From assembly GCF_036567905.1 (NCBI RefSeq), contig NZ_DATCTO010000090.1:1-38209 (forward strand): a stretch of DNA of 38,209 bases. The letters run 5' to 3'. Made by a program: the position numbers and the translations under genes. Position 1 is the first letter of the stretch. Every line of letters begins with the position of its first letter. The notes below the pieces were generated by a model, which worked only from the letters and a program-made list of their open reading frames with translations, did not search any database and had not been told where the DNA came from. The DNA comes from Candidatus Binatus sp. GTDB taxonomy: Bacteria > Desulfobacterota > Binatia > Binatales > Binataceae. Below, piece by piece: positions 15,545 to 26,814 of the stretch.

Positions 15545-15982
15545 TCAGCCGCCGCCGCCGCGCGGGACTCTGTCCGGATGCGCTTGCATCCAGCCTTCGA
15601 GGATCACCACCGCAGCGAGCGCGTCGAGCCCTGACTTGCGCGCGCCCCTCCTGGTCGGCATGTCCGCCAGACGCTCCCGCGCTTCGAAGCTCGTCAGCCG
15701 CTCGTCGAACATCTCGACGCTGACACCGAGGGCGTCCGCCAGGCTCGCGGCGAACCTCCGCGCCGAACGGGCAACGGGGCCTTCGCTGCCATCCATGTTG
15801 AGCGGCAGGCCGACGACAATCGTGCTTACGTGACGGTCGCGCAGCATCGCGGCGATCGCCTCGAGGTCGTGCTTGAGCGCGCGCCGCTCGACGATACCCA
15901 CCGGATGCGCGCCGATCGAGGCCGCGTCGGTGACGGCGACGCCGATTCGGCGCCGCCCGAGATCAAGCGCAGCGATTGGCAT
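15545..15982 (-). CDS. ruvX: RuvX/YqgF-type Holliday junction resolvase-like nuclease
   Basis: 145 residues, normal length for the family. Conserved motifs are ALDLGRRRIGVAVTD at the N-terminus with the first catalytic Asp, VVGLPLNMDGSEG in the middle, FDERLTSFEA, and a DALAAVVILEGW C-terminus. The family has an RNase-H-like fold and is implicated in pre-16S rRNA processing and/or junction resolution. The ATG at 15982 has no strong ribosome-binding site. It is the first gene of the minus-strand run that continues through mltG into the MoxR/VWA genes and is divergent from the nuclease gene. Confidence 0.93.
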   Translation of the reverse strand: MPIAALDLGRRRIGVAVTDAASIGAHPVGIVERRALKHDLEAIAAMLRDRHVSTIVVGLPLNMDGSEGPVARSARRFAASLADALGVSVEMFDERLTSFEARERLADMPTRRGARKSGLDALAAVVILEGWMQAHPDRVPRGGGG

Positions 15983-16073
15983 TGGTTTGCTCGTTCAGTT
16001 CCGTCGCGCGCGGTTGATATTCGTGGTTCATAGGCGATCTCCCGCGTCTGCGGGTTGGAGGATAACAATTTTC

Positions 16074-17276
16074 ATGACCGCTGGTACTATGGGGGCCACA
16101 ATCGAGGGCTGGGCCTATCTGATGAATTTGATGGAACCGTTTTCGCAATCCTCGCATTCAGCGCCGCTGTGCATTGCCAATCTCGTATTGGCGGTCCTGC
16201 TCTGCCCTGTATCGGCGTCGGCTTGGGGAGTTGACGGGCACAAAATCGTCGCAATCATTGCGGCGGACAACCTCACGCCGGCGGCCGCGAGTCATGTGGC
16301 AGACATCCTGGGCGCGTCAGCCAACAAAAGAGCAATTGCAACTGCGATGGAGGCGGCTTCGATCCGTCCGGATTTCGAGTTCCGCGATGAAGATCCTTTG
16401 ACGAAGCCATGGCACTTCATCGACATTTGCCTGCAAGACCGGCGAGCGGACGTTCCTGCACGATGCCCCGGCGGAAACTGCGTGACAGGGAAAATCGACG
16501 AATATTCGAAGCGCTTGAAAGAGGCGAAGTACGACCGCTGGGGCGCTGCCGGCGATCTCGCGTTCCTGATCCACTTTGTCGGCGACATCCATCAACCGCT
16601 GCACGCCGCGAACGACGAGGACCGCGGCGGCAATTGCATAACGGTCAAACCGAATACTCGAGCAAAAGATCTTCACGAGATCTGGGACACCACCGTCGTG
16701 CGCGGTCTCGAAGACAGCATCGATTCCGGAAGGCCCCAGACGACGGCCCACAAGTTGGAACGAAAATATGCGCCTGAGAAAGAGGCCGATTCATGGATTC
16801 CTGCCGGCGACATTGCGTGGGAATCGAATCAACTGGCGCGTTCCGACATTTACGCCGCGCTCCACATCCCCATCGAACCCTGCCAACCCACAGCCAATGT
16901 CTGCCGCAATCCTCTCGGACACGCCGTCGAACTGGACTCTTCTTACATGTACCGCGCTGACGCGGTCGCGGGTCATCAGCTTGCGAAGGCGGGATTCAGG
17001 CTGGCCAGCCTCTTGAATGAGACCTGGACACAGCCCGCTGCTCCGAACGATGCGCCGCGTGGATCGAAAGCGAATTCCGCCCCGGCTCAGGTTGTTTCAT
17101 CGAAGACCGTTGCCGTTGGGGACCAAATCGTTTTCGTTGGCAATCGCCGAAGCAAGATTTACGCGTGGCCCGGATGCGGAAGCTACGACAGGATGGCGCC
17201 CGAGAATCGAGTCGTGTTCGCGAGCCGCGAAGCGGCGGAACAGGCGGGGTATCGTGCGGCTCGGAATTGTCCCTGA
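16074..17276 (+). CDS. Secreted S1/P1 nuclease with an extra C-terminal Ada-type metal-binding-like domain
   Basis: 400 residues. After a signal peptide ending ASA, the mature protein would begin with Trp51, the residue whose amino group binds zinc in S1/P1 nucleases. The other trinuclear-zinc ligands are all visible: His56, an Asp around 105-107, His114, His167, Asp171, His173 or His177, His201 and Asp205 (motifs WHFIDI, LIHFVGDIHQPLH and LHEIWD). The enzyme should degrade single-stranded RNA and DNA outside the cytoplasm. Residues about 345-400 form a separate small domain, VFVGNRRSKIYAWPGCGSYD to AARNCP, of the type also attached to thermonuclease-like proteins. The start is uncertain: 16074 has GGAGG 13 bases upstream, but ATG 16122 or 16131 would shorten the leader to a normal signal peptide. 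Confidence 0.9.
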   Translation: MTAGTMGATIEGWAYLMNLMEPFSQSSHSAPLCIANLVLAVLLCPVSASAWGVDGHKIVAIIAADNLTPAAASHVADILGASANKRAIATAMEAASIRPDFEFRDEDPLTKPWHFIDICLQDRRADVPARCPGGNCVTGKIDEYSKRLKEAKYDRWGAAGDLAFLIHFVGDIHQPLHAANDEDRGGNCITVKPNTRAKDLHEIWDTTVVRGLEDSIDSGRPQTTAHKLERKYAPEKEADSWIPAGDIAWESNQLARSDIYAALHIPIEPCQPTANVCRNPLGHAVELDSSYMYRADAVAGHQLAKAGFRLASLLNETWTQPAAPNDAPRGSKANSAPAQVVSSKTVAVGDQIVFVGNRRSKIYAWPGCGSYDRMAPENRVVFASREAAEQAGYRAARNCP

Positions 17277-17430
17277 TGAATTTGCCCGGAGACCGCCCCT
17301 TTCGATCGAGTCCCGCGCGTCAGATACTCGCGATTCGCATGTGCCCTGCGCATCAGTTCATTTGTGCCTATTGTAACTGCGTTAATCTCTGTCGCTATTC
17401 CGGGCGAAGTGCGAATAGAGATGATCGGAA

Positions 17431-17447
17431 TGTATCAGACGGATACA
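17431..17447. repeat. Short inverted repeat upstream of the M23 peptidase gene
   Basis: TGTATC, five bases, GATACA forms a perfect 6-base-pair inverted repeat about 45-60 bases before the M23 gene. It could be an operator or a chance hairpin. A second, looser pair (CTATTC at about 17394-17399 and GAATAG at 17413-17418) lies just before it. Confidence 0.3.
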
Positions 17448-17491
17448 CCGCCAAGGGTTGCGTTGGATAGGCGAATGACTTAGCGTCGCTG

Positions 17492-18973
17492 ATGATGCTG
17501 GCTCGGGGGAGACGCTCTTTGGGATATCCGCGCGCGCTGACGGGGTTGGTCGTTGCCCTGATTGCGACTACCGCGGCGCTGTTTCTTTTTTTCCAGGCAA
17601 ATCCGCAGACGCTTGCCTCGCCGCTCGACACGCTCAGCTCCCAACTGGATGCCGGCAAGGACGGCCCTGACGTAGTCGAGCAGCCAGAATCCGCCGAACC
17701 CGCACCTGCGTCGATCATAATCAGCATGACGCTGGACCGCACCGCGCCAATCGAAAGCTACCTTCGCAAAGCCGGGATGGAACCGGACGACGCGCATCAG
17801 TGGGCGACGTACATTCAGCGCATCACCGCGAACCGATATTTTTACAGCGGGCATCCGCTGACGCTGTACCGGGATCCCGAGACCGGCGAGATGCGCGGCC
17901 TCAAGTACGATCTTGACGAAAAGACCACGGTCACCGCGGCCAGTCTCGGCGCCGGCGTGCTGAAGGCTGCGCTGCGGCCGCTCGAGTATTTCATTCGTCC
18001 GATCAAGCTGACGTTCGCGGTCAAGGACAACTTCCAGCGCGCAGCCGCCGAGAACGGGATACCCAAGCCAATCGTCGCCACGCTGCAGGACGCGTTCGCG
18101 GACCGCCACGATCTCAACCGCCTCGCGCCCGGCTCCGCGGTCAAGCTGATTTACGATGAAAAGGTCAGCCGCGACGGCTCCTACACGCTCGCCGGTGACG
18201 TGCAGGCGGCGCAAATCCGCTTTGGGAGCCGCACACTGACGGCGATATCATTCTCCGACGAACACGGCCGCCCTCATCTATATGACGAAAAGGGCCACGC
18301 GCTCGGCCCGCAGTCCCTGAAGTTTCCGCTCAATTTCAAGTACATTTCCTCGGGCTTCACCTTCCATCGCTGGCATCCGATCCTGCACGAGTACCGGCCT
18401 CATGTCGGCGTCGATCTGGTCGCCAAATACGGCGAGCCGGTCAAAGCCGTCGCCGATGGCAAAGTTATAAGTGCGGGATGGCAGGGCGAGCTTGGCAATT
18501 GCATCCGCATTCAACATCAGCATGAGATGATCAGCATTTACGGTCATCTGTCGAAGATTAGCTCCGAGGTGAAGCCGGGCGGTTACGTTCATATCGGGCA
18601 GGTCATTGGAAATGTCGGCTCGACCGGCCTTTCGACCGGTCCGCATCTCCATTTCGCGATGGAAAAAGACGGCGCCTGGGTCAATCCTCTCACCGAGAAG
18701 CTGGGCGAGAATCACGAGGTCTCGCCGCGGATGAAGGCGATCTTCGACGACATCAAGGATCGCTACCAGTCCGCGCTGGCCGCGCTGCCCGACCTGGGCA
18801 GCCATTTCATCGCGACCGACGCGCGCAAACCCGCGATCTCGAAGTTCGCCGACATGTACCACGTGACGCTCGGCCACAGCCCCTCAAAAAGCACCCATCT
18901 GCGCGCACAGAGAATTTCGAGCAGCCGCAGCGGCCCGGCGCTCGGCGCCTTGGGGTCCGACAGCGCGCTGTGA
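17492..18973 (+). CDS. M23-family peptidoglycan endopeptidase (LytM domain), membrane-anchored
   Basis: 493 residues. One N-terminal membrane helix (about 15-34) is followed by a long periplasmic region of OapA/Csd3-like type, then an M23 domain. Zinc ligands and catalytic residues are intact: His304 and Asp308 in RPHVGVD, His352 in IYGHLSK, and His385-Leu-His387 in GPHLHF. It should therefore be an active cross-link-cleaving enzyme rather than a degenerate EnvC-type activator. The double ATG at 17492 lacks a ribosome-binding site, while an in-frame TTG at 17519 is preceded by GGGGGAG at good spacing, so the true start may be there. Confidence 0.9.
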   Translation: MMLARGRRSLGYPRALTGLVVALIATTAALFLFFQANPQTLASPLDTLSSQLDAGKDGPDVVEQPESAEPAPASIIISMTLDRTAPIESYLRKAGMEPDDAHQWATYIQRITANRYFYSGHPLTLYRDPETGEMRGLKYDLDEKTTVTAASLGAGVLKAALRPLEYFIRPIKLTFAVKDNFQRAAAENGIPKPIVATLQDAFADRHDLNRLAPGSAVKLIYDEKVSRDGSYTLAGDVQAAQIRFGSRTLTAISFSDEHGRPHLYDEKGHALGPQSLKFPLNFKYISSGFTFHRWHPILHEYRPHVGVDLVAKYGEPVKAVADGKVISAGWQGELGNCIRIQHQHEMISIYGHLSKISSEVKPGGYVHIGQVIGNVGSTGLSTGPHLHFAMEKDGAWVNPLTEKLGENHEVSPRMKAIFDDIKDRYQSALAALPDLGSHFIATDARKPAISKFADMYHVTLGHSPSKSTHLRAQRISSSRSGPALGALGSDSAL

Positions 18974-19077
18974 TCTGAATTCTTCACGGCCTCACGGTAT
19001 CGCTCCACTCTTCCATCGCCATTGCCAGGTCACAGCTTCCCGGTTACGGCTGAAATCGCGGCGAGGTCGCATCTGAA

Positions 19078-19890
19078 ATGCGCGAGCATACCAATACCGA
19101 TTTCTTCAAGCCCGGATTGCCGCGCGCCTTCGGCCATCGCGGATGCGCCGGTACGCATCCTGAAAACACGCTCGAAGCATTTGCCGCCGCCGCTGCGATC
19201 GGCATTCAGTATCTCGAACTTGACATCCACATGACGCGCGACGGCGAAATCGTTGTCAGTCACGACGACCATCTGGAGCGCACTTGCGGGCGCGCCGGCG
19301 TCATCTGCGAGATGACATACGCCGAGCTTGCGGCGGCCGACGCGGGCCGCATGTTTACGCTCGACGGCGCGAATTTTCCATTCAGAGACAGGGGTATCCG
19401 GATGCCGCGTCTGGCCGACGTGCTTGCGGCGTTTCCATCGCTGCGGATAGAGATCGAAGTCAAGCAAATCGCGCCGAGCGTGGTCGCGCCGATGCTCGAC
19501 GTGATCGATCGCGCCGGGATGCGCAAGCGTGTGTTTGTCGCCAGCGAGCACCAGCAACCGCTCGACGAGGCCCGGATGCTGGCGCCGGACATCCCGACCA
19601 ACTTTTCGTACTTCGAAACGGGCGGATTCTTTCAGGCGATGGTGAGCCGCGACAACTATCGTCCGCCCGGCGACGCACTCCAAATCCCGCCCAGTTATGA
19701 ATCGTGGCAGCTGGTCACGCCCGAAAGTGTCGAGTTCGCGCATCGCATCGGACTCGAAGTGCACGTCTGGACGGTGAACGAGGAAGCCGAGATGCGGGAA
19801 CTGCTCGACTTGGGCGTGGACGGACTGATGAGCGACTACCCGCGCCGCTTGCTCGACGTGATTCGCAGCCGCGCCGCCGCGCCCCGCTGA
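19078..19890 (+). CDS. Glycerophosphodiester phosphodiesterase
   Basis: 270 residues of the GDPD (UgpQ-like) family. The family motifs are complete: GHRG near 19-22, HPENTLEAF, the metal-binding ELDIHMTRDG, and VVSHD. Later strands include IEIEVK and a VHVWTVNEE plus GVDGLMSDYPRRL ending, typical of UgpQ. It hydrolyses glycerophosphodiesters to glycerol-3-phosphate and alcohol. No signal peptide is visible, so it is probably cytoplasmic. GAGG lies about 11 bases before the ATG. The neighbours on either side are unrelated in function. Confidence 0.93.
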   Translation: MREHTNTDFFKPGLPRAFGHRGCAGTHPENTLEAFAAAAAIGIQYLELDIHMTRDGEIVVSHDDHLERTCGRAGVICEMTYAELAAADAGRMFTLDGANFPFRDRGIRMPRLADVLAAFPSLRIEIEVKQIAPSVVAPMLDVIDRAGMRKRVFVASEHQQPLDEARMLAPDIPTNFSYFETGGFFQAMVSRDNYRPPGDALQIPPSYESWQLVTPESVEFAHRIGLEVHVWTVNEEAEMRELLDLGVDGLMSDYPRRLLDVIRSRAAAPR

Positions 19891-19969
19891 GCGCGCTCTT
19901 TCCAGTTTGCCACGGGCTTTGTTACGATTTCGCCCGCTCGTCGAAAAAATTTACGCGGGAGTGAAAATT

Positions 19970-20989
19970 ATGAAGCTCGACACCGGTCTCTCGGCGCGCA
20001 ACTTGCGCGATGTTCCGGCCGCGGCCCGCGCCGCCGAGGCGGCGGGGTTCGACGCGATCTGGATTCCCGAGGCCGGCAACGACGGCTTCCTTCCGGCCGC
20101 GCTGATCGCGGAGCATACCCGGCGAGTCAAAATGGGTACGTCGGTTGCGATTGCGTTTCCGCGCAGCCCCATGGTTACCGCCGCGGCCGCGTGGGACCTC
20201 GCGGGATTTTCCGAGGGCCGCTTCATCCTCGGGCTCGGCACGCAGGTCAAGGGCCATATCGAGCGCCGCTACAGCACGAAGTGGGAAGCGCCGGTGCCGC
20301 GCCTGCGCGAGTACATCCTGGCGCTGCGCGCGATCTTCAAATGCTGGTCGGAGGGCGGCGCGAAACTTTCGTTTCAGGGAAAGTACTACAACTTCTCGTT
20401 GATGACGCCGTTCTTCACGCCGGCCAGACACAACTACTCGAACGTGCCGATTCACATCGCCGGTGTGAACGAACATATCATCCGGCTCGCCGGCGAACTG
20501 TGCGAGGGCCTGCATGCGCATCCCTTCAACTCGCCCAAGTATCTCCGCGAATTCGTGCTGCCGAACGTCGAGAAGGGTCTCAAGCAGGCCGGGCGCTCGC
20601 GCAAAGACTTCGAAATCCAATCGACGGCGTTCGTAATTACCGGCCGCGACCAGGACGAAATAAAAAAAATGCGCGAAGTCGTCCGCCAGCAGATCTCGTT
20701 CTACGCCTCGACGCGAACCTACAAGATCGTGCTCGACACGCACGGATGGGGCGACGTCGCCCAGCGACTGAACGAAAAGGCTGCCAAAGGCGAGTGGGTC
20801 TCGATGGCCAAAGAGATCACGGACGAGATGCTCGACGTGTACACGGTCGCGGGCACCTACGACGAGATCGCGGACAAGGTGATGCAGCGTTACGATGGGC
20901 TGCTCGACCGGGTTGCGTTTTACATTCCGTTTCGCGCGGGCGCTGACGACGCGCAATGGGCAAAACTCGCAAAGCGATTCAATGGATGA
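19970..20989 (+). CDS. LLM-class oxidoreductase, probably F420-dependent (TIGR03617-like)
   Basis: 339 residues with a luciferase-like monooxygenase TIM barrel: AARAAEAAGFDAIWIPE at the N-terminus, VKMGTSVAIAFPRSPM, then RFILGLGTQVKGHIERRYS. The last segment is typical of the TIGR03617 group assigned to coenzyme F420 in genomes that make it. A shorter start at the ATG at 19970, with GGGAG upstream, is preferred to the open frame reaching 19907. Substrate unknown. Cofactor use is inference from the family; no F420-synthesis gene is in the window. Confidence 0.88.
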   Translation: MKLDTGLSARNLRDVPAAARAAEAAGFDAIWIPEAGNDGFLPAALIAEHTRRVKMGTSVAIAFPRSPMVTAAAAWDLAGFSEGRFILGLGTQVKGHIERRYSTKWEAPVPRLREYILALRAIFKCWSEGGAKLSFQGKYYNFSLMTPFFTPARHNYSNVPIHIAGVNEHIIRLAGELCEGLHAHPFNSPKYLREFVLPNVEKGLKQAGRSRKDFEIQSTAFVITGRDQDEIKKMREVVRQQISFYASTRTYKIVLDTHGWGDVAQRLNEKAAKGEWVSMAKEITDEMLDVYTVAGTYDEIADKVMQRYDGLLDRVAFYIPFRAGADDAQWAKLAKRFNG

Positions 20990-21093
20990 GCTTCGCCATT
21001 CTCGCGATAGATTGTCATGACCTGCTGAACAGGCGCCCTGCCGGCGCGCCCCCCGATGCCATCGGTGCGCGAAAGGGCTAGGCTTGATTGCGC

Positions 21094-21918
21094 ATGCGCA
21101 GGGTAGTCCTCTATGCGCGTTCGCCGGACTGGCGCGCGGTTATCGAGCGCGCCGACGAATTGATCGCGTCGCCGGATTTTCGGGTGCTCAAGTCTGAAGC
21201 GCGCACGCTGGCTGGATTCCTCGACCTCCCCGGCGCCGGTCCCGCGTTCATAAAGCGCGTCGAGGTTTGCTCATGGAGCCGCGGCGTTTACGCGCGATTG
21301 CGCGGGTCTCGCGTCGCGCGATCGCTCGCTGGCGCCGCGATGCTCCGGGCGCAAGGCGTCGCGCATCCGGAGCCGCTGGCGGCCATGGATTTGTACCAGG
21401 CGGGTGCGATTCGAGCCTCCTATCTTGTCAGCCGCGCACTCATCAACGCCGACTCCCTGAGCCGCTTCATGCTCGGCCCCGGAGCAATCAAGGGGCGCGA
21501 CGTGCATCGCCGAAAACAAATCTCCGATACGGTGGCCGCGCAAATCCGCCGCCTCCATGAGTCCGGTCTTTACACTCGCGATCTGCAAGAGACCAACATC
21601 ATGGTCGAGGAAAACCAGTCCGGCGGCTTCAAAGTGTACTTTATCGATCTCGAGGATTTCCGCCGCGCCGCCAACGTATCGTGGGATCGCCGAATTCTGA
21701 ACCTGGTGCATCTCGATCGCAGCATCGGGCGATTTCTCTGCCGCGCGGCGCGGCTCGATTTTCTTTACTCTTACCTGGGCCGTCGGCCGGATCGCGCGGT
21801 CGCGCGCAGGATGGTCGCCGAAGTCGGAGCGGCGCGCGAGTCGATCGACCGCCGCAAGCGCCGCGGCGCCCCGGCCACCGAGCCGGTCGTGAAGCCGCTC
21901 GCCGGAGGGACTGAGTAA
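21094..21918 (+). CDS. WaaP/Kdo-kinase-like lipopolysaccharide kinase with altered catalytic loop
   Basis: 274 residues with the bacterial kinase fold of the LPS core kinases: Lys54 in FIKRVE, a catalytic-loop sequence LHESGLYTRDLQETNI with Asp163 and Asn168, and a metal-binding aspartate at 185 in YFIDLEDF. Where related kinases usually have His before the x-D-L, this has Thr161. The key Lys, Asp, Asn and Asp remain, so activity is plausible. The expected role is phosphorylating a sugar of the LPS inner core at the cytoplasmic face. An upstream TTG at 21088 is a possible alternative start. The TAA stop overlaps the ATG of the following transporter gene. Confidence 0.75.
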   Translation: MRRVVLYARSPDWRAVIERADELIASPDFRVLKSEARTLAGFLDLPGAGPAFIKRVEVCSWSRGVYARLRGSRVARSLAGAAMLRAQGVAHPEPLAAMDLYQAGAIRASYLVSRALINADSLSRFMLGPGAIKGRDVHRRKQISDTVAAQIRRLHESGLYTRDLQETNIMVEENQSGGFKVYFIDLEDFRRAANVSWDRRILNLVHLDRSIGRFLCRAARLDFLYSYLGRRPDRAVARRMVAEVGAARESIDRRKRRGAPATEPVVKPLAGGTE

Positions 21919-22640
21919 TGGCTTTTTCGATCCTCAGCCGCGAGTACGACCATCACACCGAGCAGGTCCACGCCGCCGGCGGAAGCTGGGTGCGCGACGT
22001 GATGCTCGGGCTGAACGACGGACTGGTCGCCTCGTTCGCCGTTACCTCCGGGGTCGCGGGCGCGTTCGTCACCGGCAACGCAGCGATGATGGCGGGACTG
22101 TCGGAGATGCTTGGCGGCGCGGTAGCGATGGGACTTGCGGCGTTCATCTCCGCGCGCTCACAAATCGAGTTTTATCAAAGCGAGATAGAACGCGAGCGCG
22201 ACGAAATCCGCCGATGGCCCGAACGCGAGCGCGAAGAGGTCAGCACCATCTATCGAAAAAAAGGGTTCGCCGGTCCATTGCTCGATCAGATCGTCGCGCA
22301 CATCACGTCGGACCCCGAGCGATGGAGCAACGTGATGATGCGCGAGGAGCTGGGTTTCAACGAAGAATCCTTCGACAACCCGCTCCGCTCCGCCTTTGCC
22401 GTCGGCTTGTCGTATCTGTCAGGCGCGGCAGTGCCCGTCTGGGCGTACATTTTTTTTCAGCCGAGCCGCGCCCTGATCGTGTCGGCCATCTCGACCGTCG
22501 CGGTGCTGTTCGGAGTCGGCGCGCTGAAGACGATCATCACCAGCCGTTCGTGGTGGCGCAGCGGACTCGAAAGCATGTTGATTGGAATGGCGGCCGCGGG
22601 TGTGACTTACGCCGCGGGCCGCATGTTTGCCGCGCGCTGA
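21918..22640 (+). CDS. VIT1/CCC1-family Fe2+/Mn2+ transporter
   Basis: 240 residues with the pattern of the VIT1/CCC1 (DUF125) family. The first helix region has VRDVMLGLNDGLVASFAVTSG, the second EMLGGAVAMGLAAFISARSQ, followed by a charged cytoplasmic helix-rich domain (about 78-150, EIERERDEIRRWPEREREE) that binds metal in characterised members. Three more helices come after about 155. It should export or sequester iron or manganese. Its ATG overlaps the stop of the kinase gene (TAATG), so the two are probably translated together. It converges on argJ with only 26 bases between them. Confidence 0.92.
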   Translation: MAFSILSREYDHHTEQVHAAGGSWVRDVMLGLNDGLVASFAVTSGVAGAFVTGNAAMMAGLSEMLGGAVAMGLAAFISARSQIEFYQSEIERERDEIRRWPEREREEVSTIYRKKGFAGPLLDQIVAHITSDPERWSNVMMREELGFNEESFDNPLRSAFAVGLSYLSGAAVPVWAYIFFQPSRALIVSAISTVAVLFGVGALKTIITSRSWWRSGLESMLIGMAAAGVTYAAGRMFAAR

Positions 22641-22666
22641 AGCTTGCCGTCCGCAATTGCCCGCGC

Positions 22667-23863
22667 TCAGGTCGTGTACTCCGCGTTGATTCGCACGTAA
22701 TCGTAGCTCAGGTCGCAAGTTAGAATCCGGGCGCTCGATTTCCCCAGCCGCAGATCGAGTCGCACCGCGAATTCGCGCTCTTTCATCCGAGCCCCCGCAG
22801 CCGCCAGCGCCTCGGTCAGCAGCCGGCCGTTCAAGGCAACTTTCACTCCGCCGATCCACAGCACCAGCTTGTCGGGCTCGACGTACGCGCCGGACGATCC
22901 CGCGGCCATCAGGATTCGGCCCACGTTCGGATCGCATCCGAAGAACGCCGTCTTGACCAGCGGCGAGTTGGCGATTTGACGGGCCGCACGCTCGGCGTCG
23001 GCAGGATTGCGCGCGCCGCGTACCTCGACGGTGACGAGCTTGGTCGCTCCCTCGCCGTCGCGCACGAGTTCGCGGGCGAGCGCCGCCGAAATTTCCTCGA
23101 CCGCGCGATCGAATGCCGCCTGCTCGCGCGCGCCGAATGCGCGATTTTTGGCGGCGCCGCTCGCCAAAATAATCACCGTGTCGTTGGTTGACATGTCGCC
23201 GTCAACGGTGATCGCGTTGAAGCTGGCCGGCAGCGCGGCCTTGAGCGATTTTTTCAGTAAAGAGGGAGCGATCACCGCGTCTGTGACCAGGTAGCCCAGC
23301 ATCGTCGCCATCCTGGGCGAGATCATCCCGACACCTTTCACCGCGCCGGCAAGCGTGATGGTCGCGCCGCCCGCCTTGAAGCTGGTCGAGGCGGTCTTGG
23401 CGCGCGTGTCAGTCGTCATGATCGCATGCGCGAAGTCGGCCAGGCCGTCTTCACGCAGCGATCGCACGGCATCGGCGGCGCCGGTTTTGAATTTCGCGAA
23501 GTCGTAGAGATGGCCGATCACACCGGTCGAGGACGGTACAACGAGTTCCGGCGCGCATCCGAGAAGTCGCGCGACTTCCGCGCATGAGTCGCGCGCAAGC
23601 CGCATCCCTTGCGCGCCGGTGAAGCTGTTGGCGCATCCCGAGTTCGCGACGACCGCCTGCAAACGGCCCGACTTGACGCGATCCGCCGTCACATAAACCG
23701 GCGCGGCTTTCACCCGATTGGCGCTGAACACCGCGGCTGCGGCGGCCGGGCGATCGGCGGCGATAAGGCCCAGGTCAAGCGCGCCCGCCTTGCTCTTCAG
23801 TCCGGCGCTGACGCCGGCGAATCGAAATCCGCGCACGGCGGCGGGATCGAGTTCGACTTTCAT
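22667..23863 (-). CDS. argJ: Bifunctional ornithine acetyltransferase/N-acetylglutamate synthase
   Basis: 398 residues. ArgJ transfers acetyl from N-acetylornithine to glutamate (arginine biosynthesis) and can be bifunctional. The self-cleavage site is intact: KGVGMISPRMATML, with cleavage expected between Ala and Thr to give alpha and beta chains. Other motifs are VANSGCANSFTGAQG, VPSSTGVIG, TVDGDMSTND and FGCDPNVGRI. GGAGG sits ten bases before the ATG at 23863; a TTG further up at 23872 would be too close to that site. Whether it also takes acetyl-CoA cannot be read from sequence. Confidence 0.96.
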   Translation of the reverse strand: MKVELDPAAVRGFRFAGVSAGLKSKAGALDLGLIAADRPAAAAAVFSANRVKAAPVYVTADRVKSGRLQAVVANSGCANSFTGAQGMRLARDSCAEVARLLGCAPELVVPSSTGVIGHLYDFAKFKTGAADAVRSLREDGLADFAHAIMTTDTRAKTASTSFKAGGATITLAGAVKGVGMISPRMATMLGYLVTDAVIAPSLLKKSLKAALPASFNAITVDGDMSTNDTVIILASGAAKNRAFGAREQAAFDRAVEEISAALARELVRDGEGATKLVTVEVRGARNPADAERAARQIANSPLVKTAFFGCDPNVGRILMAAGSSGAYVEPDKLVLWIGGVKVALNGRLLTEALAAAGARMKEREFAVRLDLRLGKSSARILTCDLSYDYVRINAEYTT

Positions 23864-23944
23864 CCAGCGCAATCCTCCGTGCGGCGAACTATACGCGGAC
23901 CAAAGGCGGGTGCAAATGGAAGGCCGCAGGGACGCTTCTGTGCG

Positions 23945-26623
<2,679 letters not shown>

Positions 26624-26814
26624 CTTATATGAGCAATTTCTGCGGCAAGGTTTTTTTTGAGATCAGGTTCTCGACGAGCCACAGCGATGCGGTCTGACCG
26701 GTGACACGGTGAAATAGTGAAACAACTCGCAAGTTTAGCTGTAAATCATCTTATCCTGAAATCGTCGCGCTAGGCAGGGGCCAGACAGCCGTGCGCCGGG
26801 GCAAGCAGAGCGGA

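Noticed and set aside
21041..21093. Palindromes near CCGATGCCATCGG as a possible regulator site or terminator
   Set aside because: The stem is short, has a one-base centre and no T-run; too weak to call.
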